Below, piece after piece: positions 1 to 7,546 of a stretch of 64,000 nt of DNA. The stretch lies in the NCBI RefSeq assembly GCF_900113935.1, contig NZ_FORF01000017.1, positions 1 through 64,000 on the forward strand, written 5' to 3'. The position numbers and the translations under genes were made by a program. This DNA comes from Aquamicrobium aerolatum DSM 21857. GTDB lineage: Bacteria > Pseudomonadota > Alphaproteobacteria > Rhizobiales > Rhizobiaceae. The notes under the pieces are model-generated. The model made no database searches. It was not told where the DNA came from and saw nothing but the letters and a program-made list of their open reading frames with translations. Within the stretch, counting starts at the first letter, position 1. Every line of letters begins with the position of its first letter.

Positions 1-328
1 GAAGCTTTACGAGCGCACCAGCGTCATCATCACCACCAATCTCGCTTTCGCAGAATGGCCGAGCGTCTTCGGCGACGCCAAGATGACGACCGCACTGCTG
101 GACAGGCTCACGCACCACTGCGAAATCGTCGAGACCGGAAACGAATCCTGGCGCTTCAAAAGCCGCTCTCAAAGCTAAAGCCGAAAAGCCAATCAGCCGC
201 GCCCGATCAGGCTGTGCAACCCCGACCAGCTTCGCCTGATCGGGCGCTAACCGGCGTGCCCTTCACAAGCTCTAACCGGGGTCCCTTTTACACGAAAAGG
301 CGGGGTCCCGTTTCCACGGTCATTGACA
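1..328 (+). mobile_element. IS21-family insertion sequence, distal end
   Basis: The left edge of the window cuts into an IS21-type element. It holds the last 58 codons of the helper ATPase IstB followed by about 150 bases of non-coding end. That end has two copies of a GGGTCCC-containing motif (near 281 and 303) and finishes in CATTGACA at 321-328, which read on the other strand is TGTCAATG, the usual style of IS21 tips. The exact outer boundary is inferred from this motif; the other end, istA and any target duplication lie outside the window. Confidence 0.75.
2..178 (+). CDS. istB: IstB-like IS21 transposition helper ATPase, C-terminal fragment
   Basis: This is the C-terminal 58 residues of IstB, the AAA+ ATPase that assists the IstA transposase of IS21 elements. 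The reading frame is open from base 2 and ends at TAA 176-178. The tail contains the strings [29 protein letters not shown] and [17 protein letters not shown], which are characteristic of the conserved IstB C-terminus (sensor-1 Asn in TTN, then the helical lid). The Walker motifs would lie off the left edge. The longer frame starting at 55 in another register is only its shadow. The gene appears intact as far as it can be seen. Confidence 0.85.
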   Translation, partial: KLYERTSVIITTNLAFAEWPSVFGDAKMTTALLDRLTHHCEIVETGNESWRFKSRSQS

Positions 329-609
329 GTCGCATTCACAAACAAAGCCGCGCTCGCTCCTTGGCTGACTTCTGCGTGAACCAAATCACTCATTCAGCGC
401 CTGCGTGCACGGTAACAAAGCCACTGATCACCATATCCGCGGACAGCTCAATAGGTCAGCCCTGAGCCCAAAAGAAGCAGAGCACTATCCCGCACAAAGT
501 AATTCATACTTGACCACAACAGATTTTGAATAAATTATTAATTGAAGTTTATTCAAAACTACAAAACTGTCTCATTTGAATTATTATCATCAATGCTGGC
601 GTCATAATC
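329..609. other. Intergenic region between IS21 end and acyltransferase gene
   Basis: No convincing gene is present. The first part (329-480) is ordinary-GC sequence and may be remnant DNA interrupted by the insertion. The last 120 bases are markedly AT-rich compared with the rest of the window and contain an exact 11-base inverted repeat (listed separately), so they probably carry the promoter of the acyltransferase at 610. Confidence 0.5.
524..558. promoter_or_regulatory. AT-rich inverted repeat, candidate operator
   Basis: TTTTGAATAAA at 524-534 is repeated exactly in inverse as TTTATTCAAAA at 548-558, separated by 13 bases. It ends about 50 bases upstream of the acyltransferase start. 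The position suits a dimeric regulator site or a leader hairpin; which one cannot be told from sequence, and no known consensus was recognised. Confidence 0.35.
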
Positions 610-1677
610 ATGAATAATAAAATTCATGGAATTCAGGTGATGCGCGGCGTTGCTGCCAGCATGGTTGCTTTTGGGCATTTTGCTGCAGTTGCGGAAGAGC
701 TTTACGGCTCTGAACAAGGCCTATCATCATCGCTCCGAACCTTTCACAGTACGATTGGTCAATCCGGAGTCGATATATTCTTTTGCATCAGTGGATTTAT
801 TATCGTTCTTATCACCGGGAAACAAAGGCGCAACACAGTCTTTAGGGATGCAGCCTATTTTCTCTTCCGTCGCATCATCAGAATATACCCGTTGTTTTGG
901 ATCGCACTGGCGGCCTCAATCATTGTTGAGCGAACTTGGCTCACTATCGCCAGCGAGCAAGCGTGGCTCACTGTGGTCGGCCACGGCCCCCTGGCGTCAA
1001 TTGTGCTCTACGACACGCCGGTCGCGCTGCCGATTGCATGGACGCTGATGTTTGAAGTTCGGTTTTACGCCCTGATTGCCATGGTGCTCTTGGTTTTCCG
1101 GGCCAAACTCCAGAAGGGAATCCTGATTGCTTGCCTTGGCACTGTCACCTGCGTCAGCCTGACGAGCCTCCAGATCCTGCCTTACGTCCGCATCGGCGAC
1201 CGCATCATGCTGGAATTTGTCTTCGGCGCATTGGTGGGATTGGCAGTCATCAACCGTATAACCGTGCTACCACGCGTGATGGTTATTGTGGGGCTGCTCT
1301 GGTTCCTGGCAACAACATTTTTCACGTCTGGCGACGTCGCGGTCTACCGCATCTGGGGCTACGGGTTTCCCGCCGCGCTGTTTCTGTACGGGCTTGTCAC
1401 TATTGAGCGCCAGCGTGGTCTGCGGGTACCAAGATGGCTCCTTGCCATCGGCGACTGGAGCTATAGCATCTATTTGTGGCATTGGGTGATCATGAGATCA
1501 CTCGCGCACGGCGCCCTCCAACTCGAGCACACTCCCGGAACAGCTATTGCTTTCATGGCAACGGGGTTGGCCGCCACCTATTTTGCGGGATACCTCAGTT
1601 TTAGATTTATCGAACGCCCATTGTTTCAAGTTGCTAAATTCTCTCTGCGCCCGCAAGAACCAGCCCCCGCAACTTGA
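610..1677 (+). CDS. Acyltransferase family 3 membrane protein, ExoZ-like
   Basis: This 355-residue integral membrane protein belongs to the acyltransferase 3 family (Pfam PF01757), whose members O-acetylate or otherwise acylate exported sugars and glycans. The N-terminus has the family signature RGVAASMVAFGHF (about residues 12-24) with the conserved His, followed by a glycine-rich FFCISGFIIV segment near residue 58 and about ten hydrophobic segments. An ERP motif near the C-terminus (ERPLF) is also typical. It most resembles ExoZ, the exopolysaccharide acetyltransferase, but the substrate cannot be read from sequence. No strong ribosome-binding site precedes the ATG. It sits alone beside an IS21 end with an AT-rich upstream region, which suggests acquisition by transfer. 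Confidence 0.85.
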   Translation: MNNKIHGIQVMRGVAASMVAFGHFAAVAEELYGSEQGLSSSLRTFHSTIGQSGVDIFFCISGFIIVLITGKQRRNTVFRDAAYFLFRRIIRIYPLFWIALAASIIVERTWLTIASEQAWLTVVGHGPLASIVLYDTPVALPIAWTLMFEVRFYALIAMVLLVFRAKLQKGILIACLGTVTCVSLTSLQILPYVRIGDRIMLEFVFGALVGLAVINRITVLPRVMVIVGLLWFLATTFFTSGDVAVYRIWGYGFPAALFLYGLVTIERQRGLRVPRWLLAIGDWSYSIYLWHWVIMRSLAHGALQLEHTPGTAIAFMATGLAATYFAGYLSFRFIERPLFQVAKFSLRPQEPAPAT

Positions 1678-1812
1678 GGCACGACACTTGTTGCATGGCA
1701 AAGTCCCCATTGGGTTCTTTTTGTCCAAGTCCGCGAGGGACAGTTTGTCACCCCGCCACAGTCTAGGCGCTCGCGCTGCGGTGCGGCATAAGCGGCAAAA
1801 AGGAGATATCCG

Positions 1813-1971
1813 ATGTCCCCCACCCCCCTCTTTCTGATCATCGCTCTTGTCGCCATCGCATTGGTAGCTGCCGGCATCGCCACGGTCGGATTTTGGCCGG
1901 CCATTACCATGCTGGCCGTTGCCTCGACTTTCGGCGTATTTGTCATGCTGGTCGGTGTTTCGCGCCTCTGA
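1813..1971 (+). CDS. Small hydrophobic membrane protein, 52 aa
   Basis: A short frame of 53 codons begins with ATG at 1813 behind a clear ribosome-binding site (AAAAAGGAGA at 1796-1805, about 7 bases before the start) and ends with TGA at 1969-1971. The product is almost wholly hydrophobic, with two predicted membrane helices joined by a short loop containing GFWP. It carries no motif that I recognise. The strong Shine-Dalgarno sequence and the clean composition of two helices argue that it is a real gene. It is followed by a hairpin at 2071. Function unknown. Confidence 0.6.
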   Translation: MSPTPLFLIIALVAIALVAAGIATVGFWPAITMLAVASTFGVFVMLVGVSRL

Positions 1972-2070
1972 GTAACGCGCATGAAAATGAAAAAGTTTCT
2001 TTTTTCATTTCTGAAGGGTTGCCGCTTCAGTTCGATGACATAGGTTCAGGCTAGATCATAAAACGAAGAA

Positions 2071-2094
2071 CCCCGCCGACCGGAGTCGACGGGG
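2071..2094. terminator. Hairpin, possible transcription terminator
   Basis: A 10-base-pair stem (CCCCGCCGAC / GTCGACGGGG, one G-T pair) with a four-base loop. There is no T-run on the + strand, but the minus strand continues into TTCTTCGTTTT. It may end the small membrane-protein transcript weakly. Confidence 0.4.
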
Positions 2095-2242
2095 CCTGTT
2101 GCCTGAGTGCTTCCACCAAAGCGGCAGATGCAAATGGTAATGCGCGATTGTCGAAAGCGTTCCGATGACGCTGCGGAATGGCGGACAGATTTGCGTAAAG
2201 TTTCTATGCTCCGCCAATCAAGCCGATTCTGCGGAGCCCTTT

Positions 2243-2728
2243 GTGAACAAGACCCTTTCATCATTCATACTCATTGCCGTGCTCACCGGCCTTCTGGCCG
2301 CTTTGAGCCTCGCGCTTCAGACCAAGGGCTACGGCTTTGGCGCATTGGGCATCGCAAGGCTTGATGCGCTGGCTAGCGCGGCGACCTTCATGCCACTGGC
2401 TGCACTCTATGCCTTGTCGGGCGCTTTGATGGTGCTCTTGCCGCTCAAGGCTGCCGGTTTTGTCTACATCAATGCGGCAGCGCCGGTTCATGCCACTGCG
2501 CTGGTATTGTTTGCCACAATCCTTGGGGTTCAGTGTGCCCGCTTTGGCTTTGGCAAATCCGACGCGTTGTGGACGCTGGTCGACTGGCAGTTCCTTTTTG
2601 CCGCCGCGATCGTTGCCACACACTTCTTCCTCAACGCCATGCGCGCGAATGTGCTGATGCGCACGCTGTTTTTCCTGATCTTCATCGCAGCCACTCTGGC
2701 TTGTCTTTACTGGACGTTCCGCCTCTAA
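2243..2728 (+). CDS. Four-helix membrane protein of unknown function
   Basis: The product of 161 residues is a small integral membrane protein with about four predicted transmembrane segments (near residues 5-25, 40-65, 75-100 and 110-130) and a last segment reaching the C-terminus. I chose the GTG at 2243 because GGAG lies six bases before it, whereas the in-frame ATG at 2165 has no ribosome-binding site and would add 26 hydrophilic residues. No conserved motif is recognised. It lies between the small membrane protein and a bidirectional terminator and faces the outer-membrane protein gene on the other strand. Confidence 0.6.
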   Translation: MNKTLSSFILIAVLTGLLAALSLALQTKGYGFGALGIARLDALASAATFMPLAALYALSGALMVLLPLKAAGFVYINAAAPVHATALVLFATILGVQCARFGFGKSDALWTLVDWQFLFAAAIVATHFFLNAMRANVLMRTLFFLIFIAATLACLYWTFRL

Positions 2729-2735
2729 GGCGCCA

Positions 2736-2771
2736 GCAAAAAAGGCGGACACCAATGCCCGCCTTTTTTGC
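2736..2771. terminator. Bidirectional rho-independent terminator
   Basis: GCAAAAAAGGCGG pairs exactly with CCGCCTTTTTTGC around a ten-base loop, giving a GC-rich stem with an A-run on one side and a T-run on the other. It serves the convergent genes ending at 2728 (+) and 2788 (-). Confidence 0.9.
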
Positions 2772-2787
2772 TTCAATGTTCCATCAT

Positions 2788-3840
2788 CTACCAGAGTTCG
2801 TAGCGCAATCCGACTTTGATCTGATGTTCGCTTAGCCCCTTGCGCGAGTGAATACCGTCCTCGTTGATCACATAGTGGCGGACATTCGGTGCGCTGAGAT
2901 ATTGATAACCGACATCAATCTTTGTGTTTTCAGCAAGCTGATAGGCAACGCCGGCCGACAGCGAGTACATAAAGTTGTAGTCGGTCTTGCTGTAGTCTGC
3001 GGCCTGATGCCGTCCCGGGGTACCACGACAGTTGAAGTTGACCTCAGTCGTCGAGACGGCACTGCTGGTCGAGGTGGTCTCGCTCCAGCGTTCGTTTTCG
3101 CAGGCGCCTTCAGCACTGAACTTGGTGCTGGTGAACAGCAATCCGATGCCCGCTCCAACATAAGGCGTAAAACCGGAAATAGTACCGAGATCGACATATC
3201 CATTGGCCATGCCGTTCCATGCAGCTTTTTCAGCGGCGCCATAGACCATACAATCATTGCGCCAGTCGGCGTTGCTAATCGTATTGACCGAAGGCGCGCC
3301 GACGGGACTACCTGTGCTGTCAATTGACTGCACAGTGGTCGTGACATCTCGCGATCCCAGGCAGCCAAAGTCAGGCACCCGCGACAGAGCCGGGTCCATC
3401 GCATTGACAATGCTGTAGGGCTGCAGATAGCCCGCGCTCAGATGTGCGGACCCAGTGTAATTCTCCTTGCCGAGATAGCCGACGGTCAAATCGCCACGAA
3501 TATAGTCATTGAGGCGGTAACCGAAGCCAACGCTGCCATTGACTGGCCACACATCGGCACTGGCCGAGAAGAAATCGACCGGGCCAACCCAACCCAACCC
3601 AACAAGGTTGTTGTCAAACAGCGAATCGTCGACCGAGATCCGCGTGTCCTTGTGATTTTTCTTGAAAGCGTAGCTGACATCGCCGCGCAGATACCACCCC
3701 GAGCCAATTTCGACAGGCACCCATTCGGGCGCCTCTTCGATGAAGATCGGCGGATCATAGTCGGCTGCAATTGCCTGCGCGCTCGCCGTGATGGCCAGCG
3801 CTGCAACGCAGGAAGCGAAAAATCTGCTTTTGAGGCTCAT
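2788..3840 (-). CDS. Outer-membrane beta-barrel protein (Omp25/Omp31-like)
   Basis: This 350-residue protein has a Sec signal peptide (basic start, hydrophobic core, cleavage near AIAA-DYDPP) followed by an outer-membrane beta-barrel domain (PF13505 type). Alternating strands such as GSGWYLRGDVSYAF and GLRYELW, many Gly/Tyr/Asp, and a terminal aromatic residue (Trp) are what the BAM machinery recognises. It resembles the Omp25/Omp31 and related opacity-like proteins of Rhizobiales but is longer, with a Ser/Thr- and Cys-containing insert about residues 145-275 that is probably extracellular loops. I use the ATG at 3840, which has GGAG seven bases upstream, instead of the upstream ATG at 3867. 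A CtrA box lies 68 bases before the start. Confidence 0.8.
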   Translation of the reverse strand: MSLKSRFFASCVAALAITASAQAIAADYDPPIFIEEAPEWVPVEIGSGWYLRGDVSYAFKKNHKDTRISVDDSLFDNNLVGLGWVGPVDFFSASADVWPVNGSVGFGYRLNDYIRGDLTVGYLGKENYTGSAHLSAGYLQPYSIVNAMDPALSRVPDFGCLGSRDVTTTVQSIDSTGSPVGAPSVNTISNADWRNDCMVYGAAEKAAWNGMANGYVDLGTISGFTPYVGAGIGLLFTSTKFSAEGACENERWSETTSTSSAVSTTEVNFNCRGTPGRHQAADYSKTDYNFMYSLSAGVAYQLAENTKIDVGYQYLSAPNVRHYVINEDGIHSRKGLSEHQIKVGLRYELW

Positions 3841-3907
3841 CTGTCCACTCCAGAGAACGGCGCGCAAGCACCTGCCAGGATTTGATGAGCATTGTTAACT
3901 ATAGTCG

Positions 3908-3922
3908 TTAAACTGCAGTTAA
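3908..3922. promoter_or_regulatory. CtrA-type box TTAA-N7-TTAA
   Basis: TTAAACTGCAGTTAA matches the full CtrA consensus (TTAA, seven bases, TTAA) exactly. It sits 68 bases upstream of the outer-membrane protein start at 3840, a normal distance for a promoter-overlapping site. Confidence 0.6.
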
Positions 3923-3970
3923 GGATAACCAATAGTTACTGACGGCAGGGCAAGAGCGTGGGCTAAATGA

Positions 3971-3996
3971 AAAAACCCGGCCAGAGCCGGGTTTTT
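3971..3996. terminator. Rho-independent terminator after the 4019-4813 gene
   Basis: AAAAACCCGGC and GCCGGGTTTTT form a strong stem around CAGA. On the minus strand it follows the stop of the second outer-membrane protein gene by about 20 bases and runs into a T-run. Confidence 0.9.
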
Positions 3997-4018
3997 GCGA
4001 TGAATTTTGCAGGTACGA

Positions 4019-4813
4019 TCAATTCAGAGCGTAGCGAATGCCCAGTTTCACGTCATGCGACGTGATCTTGCGAAAGTGCATCGGGTTATCGATGCTTCCG
4101 GGGCCGTCATAGGGCCTGATGTCACCTGATCGCGCATGGCCCAGATCAAGATAGCTGTAGCCAAGGTCGATGGTCATCCTGTCCGTGGCCTTGAAGCCGA
4201 CACCCGCATGAACCGCCCATGCCAGGTTCCATGTCGAGGCTGCATCGGCATAAGCCAGCGTCGGGGAGCCGCCGGGACCGGTGGTGCCGGCGTCGCGGAA
4301 CGAATGAATCGTATTACGGCTAGCGCCGATACCGGCACCAATATAGGGCACAACACCACGGAACTCGCCGAGATCTGCGTAGGCATTTGCCATCAGCAGC
4401 CATTCGGACTTCTTGGCAGTGTAGTTGTTGTATCGTGTGGTCGTGCCGTCCATCCAGGTATCAAGACCATGGAAGCCGACTTCACCGCGATACTCGACAA
4501 TACCGTCGACGCGCAGGAAGTCGTTCACCGCATAGCCGACACCGGCGCCAAACGTCGGGCCTGCCTCGAAATTCTTGTCCAGAACGTTCAGTCCGGTCGT
4601 CGTGTCGAACAACACATTGTACAGGCTGCCGACCTTCTGGTTCGACATGCCAATGTGCCCGCGCAAGTACCATCCGCCAAACTGTACCGGCTCCGGCGCG
4701 ACATATTCGATGACGGGGGGTTCGTACAAGTCAGCACCGACTGCCGGAACTGCGGCAGCGAAGGCCAGAGTAGCGACCGTCGTCAGCAGTTTGGCAAGCT
4801 TCAACATCATCAT
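4019..4813 (-). CDS. Outer-membrane beta-barrel protein, paralogue of the 2788 gene
   Basis: The 264-residue product has a signal peptide ending near VPAVGA-DLYEPP and an eight-strand-type outer-membrane beta barrel (PF13505). It shares with the neighbouring protein the proline-rich linker after the signal peptide (PPVIEYVAPEP), the strand FGGWYLRGHIGMS and a C-terminal strand LGIRYALN. It is therefore a divergent paralogue arranged in tandem. Three consecutive ATG codons occur at the start; I use the first of them (4813), since the further upstream ATG at 4828 would place charged residues outside the normal signal peptide. A CtrA box lies about 76 bases upstream. Likely a structural surface protein; no enzymatic residues are seen. 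Confidence 0.8.
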   Translation of the reverse strand: MMMLKLAKLLTTVATLAFAAAVPAVGADLYEPPVIEYVAPEPVQFGGWYLRGHIGMSNQKVGSLYNVLFDTTTGLNVLDKNFEAGPTFGAGVGYAVNDFLRVDGIVEYRGEVGFHGLDTWMDGTTTRYNNYTAKKSEWLLMANAYADLGEFRGVVPYIGAGIGASRNTIHSFRDAGTTGPGGSPTLAYADAASTWNLAWAVHAGVGFKATDRMTIDLGYSYLDLGHARSGDIRPYDGPGSIDNPMHFRKITSHDVKLGIRYALN

Positions 4814-4888
4814 TACCCCGGCATGCACCCACAGATCTGATCTGCACGGGCGACAGTTGATCCCAGTAAGGATAATAGAATGGAAAAG

Positions 4889-4903
4889 TTAAGCTCGACT
4901 TAA
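4889..4903. promoter_or_regulatory. CtrA-type box TTAA-N7-TTAA
   Basis: TTAAGCTCGACTTAA is an exact match to the CtrA full site and lies 76 bases upstream of the outer-membrane protein start at 4813. A further TTAA half-site follows at 4913-4916. The same arrangement precedes the paralogous gene at 3840. Confidence 0.6.
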
Positions 4904-4941
4904 CCCTGCGGATTAACCATCCCATGCTAGGCCGAGGCATG

Positions 4942-4973
4942 AAAAAAGCCCGCAACTGCTGTCGCGGGCTTTC
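4942..4973. terminator. Rho-independent terminator of glmM
   Basis: GAAAGCCCGCGACAGCAGTT continues on the minus strand into GCGGGCTTTTTTC: a nine-base stem followed by a T-run, 20 bases after the glmM stop. Confidence 0.85.
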
Positions 4974-4993
4974 AAGTCTCTGAAGAGATAGCG

Positions 4994-6346
4994 TCAGGCT
5001 GCGTACTTGGCGTCGCCGATTGCCCCGATGATGTCATCCACCACCTGCTCGACCAGTGAGCGGTCGTCGCCCTCGGCCATTACACGGATCAAAGGCTCGG
5101 TGCCCGACGGACGAATGACCAGGCGTCCGGAATTGCCCAAGCGCGAGCGCGCTTCGTCAATCGCAGCCTTCACAAGATTATGCTCAAGCGGTGCGCCCCC
5201 TGAAAAGCGTACATTCTTCAGGATCTGTGGCACCGGCTCAAACTTCCTGCAGACATCGCTCACCGGCCGGTCAGCACGCTTGATGCAAGCCAGCACCTGC
5301 AGTGCCGCGACCAGGCCATCGCCGGTCGTGGAAAAATCAGAAAGCACAATGTGGCCGGATTGCTCCCCACCCACATTGAAGCCATGGCCACGCATATGTT
5401 CCACGACGTAGCGATCGCCCACCTTGGTACGGTGCATCGACAGGCCGATATCGCCCAGATACCGCTCAAGGCCAAGATTGGACATCACAGTGGTCACGAG
5501 GCCGCCGCCGGCCAGCCTTCCCGCGCGATGCCAGCTCTCAGCGATCAGCGCCATGATCTGGTCGCCATCGATCACGGTTCCGTTTTCGTCGACGATGACG
5601 ACACGGTCAGCATCACCATCGAGCGCGATGCCAATATCGGCACGCACTTCATGAACCTTCTTGGCCAAGCCCAACGGGTGCGTGGAGCCGCAATCCTCGT
5701 TGATGTTGAGACCGTTTGGCTCGTTATTGATGGTGATCACTTCCGCGCCCAGCTCCCAAAGAGCCGCTGGAGCCACCTTGTAGCCTGCACCATTGGCGCA
5801 ATCGATGACGATGCGCAGACCCGAGAGCGACATTGAACGTGGCAATGTGCGCTTGGCAAACTCGATATAGCGATCATGCACGCCGTCGATACGCTTGGCA
5901 CGGCCCAGCCCCTCGGCATCGGCGAGCGCAATTTCGACATCCTGATCCAGCAATTGCTCGATCCGCATCTCGATTTCGTCGGAAAGCTTGTAACCGTCCG
6001 GGCCAAAGAGCTTGATGCCGTTGTCGTAGTACGGATTGTGGGAGGCCGAGATCATCACACCGATATCGGCGCGCAGCGAGCGCACCAGCATGGCAACGCC
6101 TGGGGTCGGAATCGGTCCGAGAAGGAAGACATCCATTCCCGCAGCACAAAAACCTGCCACCATCGCGTTTTCGATCATGTAGCCCGACAGGCGCGTGTCC
6201 TTGCCTACCACCACACGATGGCGGTGACTTCCACGCTTGAACGACATCCCGACTGCCATACCGACCCGCATGGCGATTTCTGCCGTCATCGGCAGCCGGT
6301 TGGCGCGTCCCCTGATACCGTCAGTTCCAAAATAGCGTCTGCTCAT
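4994..6346 (-). CDS. glmM: Phosphoglucosamine mutase
   Basis: GlmM converts glucosamine-6-phosphate to glucosamine-1-phosphate in the cytoplasm, feeding UDP-GlcNAc for peptidoglycan and lipopolysaccharide. The 450-residue length is normal. The protein opens with [11 protein letters not shown], carries the catalytic phosphoserine loop [12 protein letters not shown] near residue 100, the magnesium loop DGDADR near residue 245 and the phosphate-binding RPSGTEP loop near residue 415, so it should be active. I start at the ATG at 6346, preceded by GAGTGAG, because that gives the conserved N-terminus; the upstream in-frame ATG is unsupported. In many Rhizobiales glmM directly follows ftsH; here a three-gene cassette separates them. 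Confidence 0.97.
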   Translation of the reverse strand: MSRRYFGTDGIRGRANRLPMTAEIAMRVGMAVGMSFKRGSHRHRVVVGKDTRLSGYMIENAMVAGFCAAGMDVFLLGPIPTPGVAMLVRSLRADIGVMISASHNPYYDNGIKLFGPDGYKLSDEIEMRIEQLLDQDVEIALADAEGLGRAKRIDGVHDRYIEFAKRTLPRSMSLSGLRIVIDCANGAGYKVAPAALWELGAEVITINNEPNGLNINEDCGSTHPLGLAKKVHEVRADIGIALDGDADRVVIVDENGTVIDGDQIMALIAESWHRAGRLAGGGLVTTVMSNLGLERYLGDIGLSMHRTKVGDRYVVEHMRGHGFNVGGEQSGHIVLSDFSTTGDGLVAALQVLACIKRADRPVSDVCRKFEPVPQILKNVRFSGGAPLEHNLVKAAIDEARSRLGNSGRLVIRPSGTEPLIRVMAEGDDRSLVEQVVDDIIGAIGDAKYAA

Positions 6347-6484
6347 ACTCACTCGTCGGCGTTGCCCATTTCCGCAGGTTTGCCACAATGACAGGCGGGT
6401 TTGGTATCACATTGTATGAGATTGTGTTACCGAACCGGAAATGCTGGCGCGTGCGACTTGCACTGCTTGTCCACTGCACACACC

Positions 6485-7540
6485 TTATTTGAGACTGCTG
6501 ATCCATCGGCGCAGCATGTCAGTCGCCTCGACATCCTCCAGCACCCTGCCAATCTCGGGCATCATTACACCGGGCTCCGTGCTCTCAAGGCGGTAGACCA
6601 AAATTGAGCCGTCGGGATCTCCGGGCTTGATGTCGAACAGCCGGCCACCCGAGCCGCGTCCAGCTGCGACGGGCCGCTTGTTGATACCAAAAGACGGTCC
6701 TTTCGGCTCAGACCAGTTCAAGAAAAGTCCCGAATTGCTCGCTGGCCCCGTCCTTCGGTGGCAGTGTGCGCAATTAACATCGAGCCAGCCACGTGCGCGT
6801 GCGTCGATATCAGCCGTTTCATCACGCCAATCTGGCACTGCCTCGATCCGGTCAAGTGCCGGCACGCCCTCCAGAATGCCGATCGTCTGCCAATACTCAA
6901 GCTGGTTTGCCACTGTGCCGTCAGGATAGGTCAGCTCAAAATGGAGGTTGCGTGCCTTGGGCCCAAGCGGCACGATCACCCCACCGACATCATGACACGC
7001 CTTGCACTGGTTTTTGTTGGGTACCGCATAGGTGAAACTTATCGGCGCACCATCTTCCGCCACGCTGACGACCGGCACCTTCGCCCCGGCGATATTCAGC
7101 GTTGCATCGGTCTGTTCGTCATTCCAGACATAGGCCCATGCCTGCCAGCCTGAATCGTGCTTCAGAAGCACACGGGTTTCGATGATTGAAACGACCGAGG
7201 ATGCATCTGCGTAGTCGGCCGGAAAAGAAAAGGATTTGATCAGCGCAGAGCCGGTCGGAAACTCGAACGCTTCACCTTCGACATAGGAAGCGGCTTTTCC
7301 TTCAGGCACATAGACAAAGCGATCCTTTAAGGCGCCATCGGAAAATAGTGCAGTGCTGGGCGCGAAATTCACGACACCAGCGGCTGGCTTCCGATCTTTC
7401 AGATCATCAAAGAAGCCAAATTCCGAGAGAAGCTTCGGCGGTCGCGGCGCCAGGATTGCCGCGTCGGAAACAGCATAGGCTGATCCTGCCCAGCTTGTCG
7501 CCATCGCCGCATAAGCGAGCGCTCGCCAGAGACGTTTCAC
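6485..7540 (-). CDS. Periplasmic diheme c-type cytochrome, SO2930/HNE_0200 family
   Basis: The 351-residue product has a signal peptide ending near GSAYA and two haem c attachment motifs, CKACH (179-183) and CAHCH (257-261), so it is an exported diheme cytochrome. A Met-rich segment GVMMPEIG near residue 330 could supply an axial ligand. The overall pattern fits the family called SO2930 or HNE_0200, which is regularly encoded beside a parallel beta-helix protein; the role of that pair is not known. It begins with GTG, six bases after the stop of the beta-helix gene, so the two are surely cotranscribed. A respiratory or dehydrogenase-linked electron transfer role in the periplasm is an inference. 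Confidence 0.85.
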   Translation of the reverse strand: MKRLWRALAYAAMATSWAGSAYAVSDAAILAPRPPKLLSEFGFFDDLKDRKPAAGVVNFAPSTALFSDGALKDRFVYVPEGKAASYVEGEAFEFPTGSALIKSFSFPADYADASSVVSIIETRVLLKHDSGWQAWAYVWNDEQTDATLNIAGAKVPVVSVAEDGAPISFTYAVPNKNQCKACHDVGGVIVPLGPKARNLHFELTYPDGTVANQLEYWQTIGILEGVPALDRIEAVPDWRDETADIDARARGWLDVNCAHCHRRTGPASNSGLFLNWSEPKGPSFGINKRPVAAGRGSGGRLFDIKPGDPDGSILVYRLESTEPGVMMPEIGRVLEDVEATDMLRRWISSLK

Positions 7541-7546
7541 GGTGTA

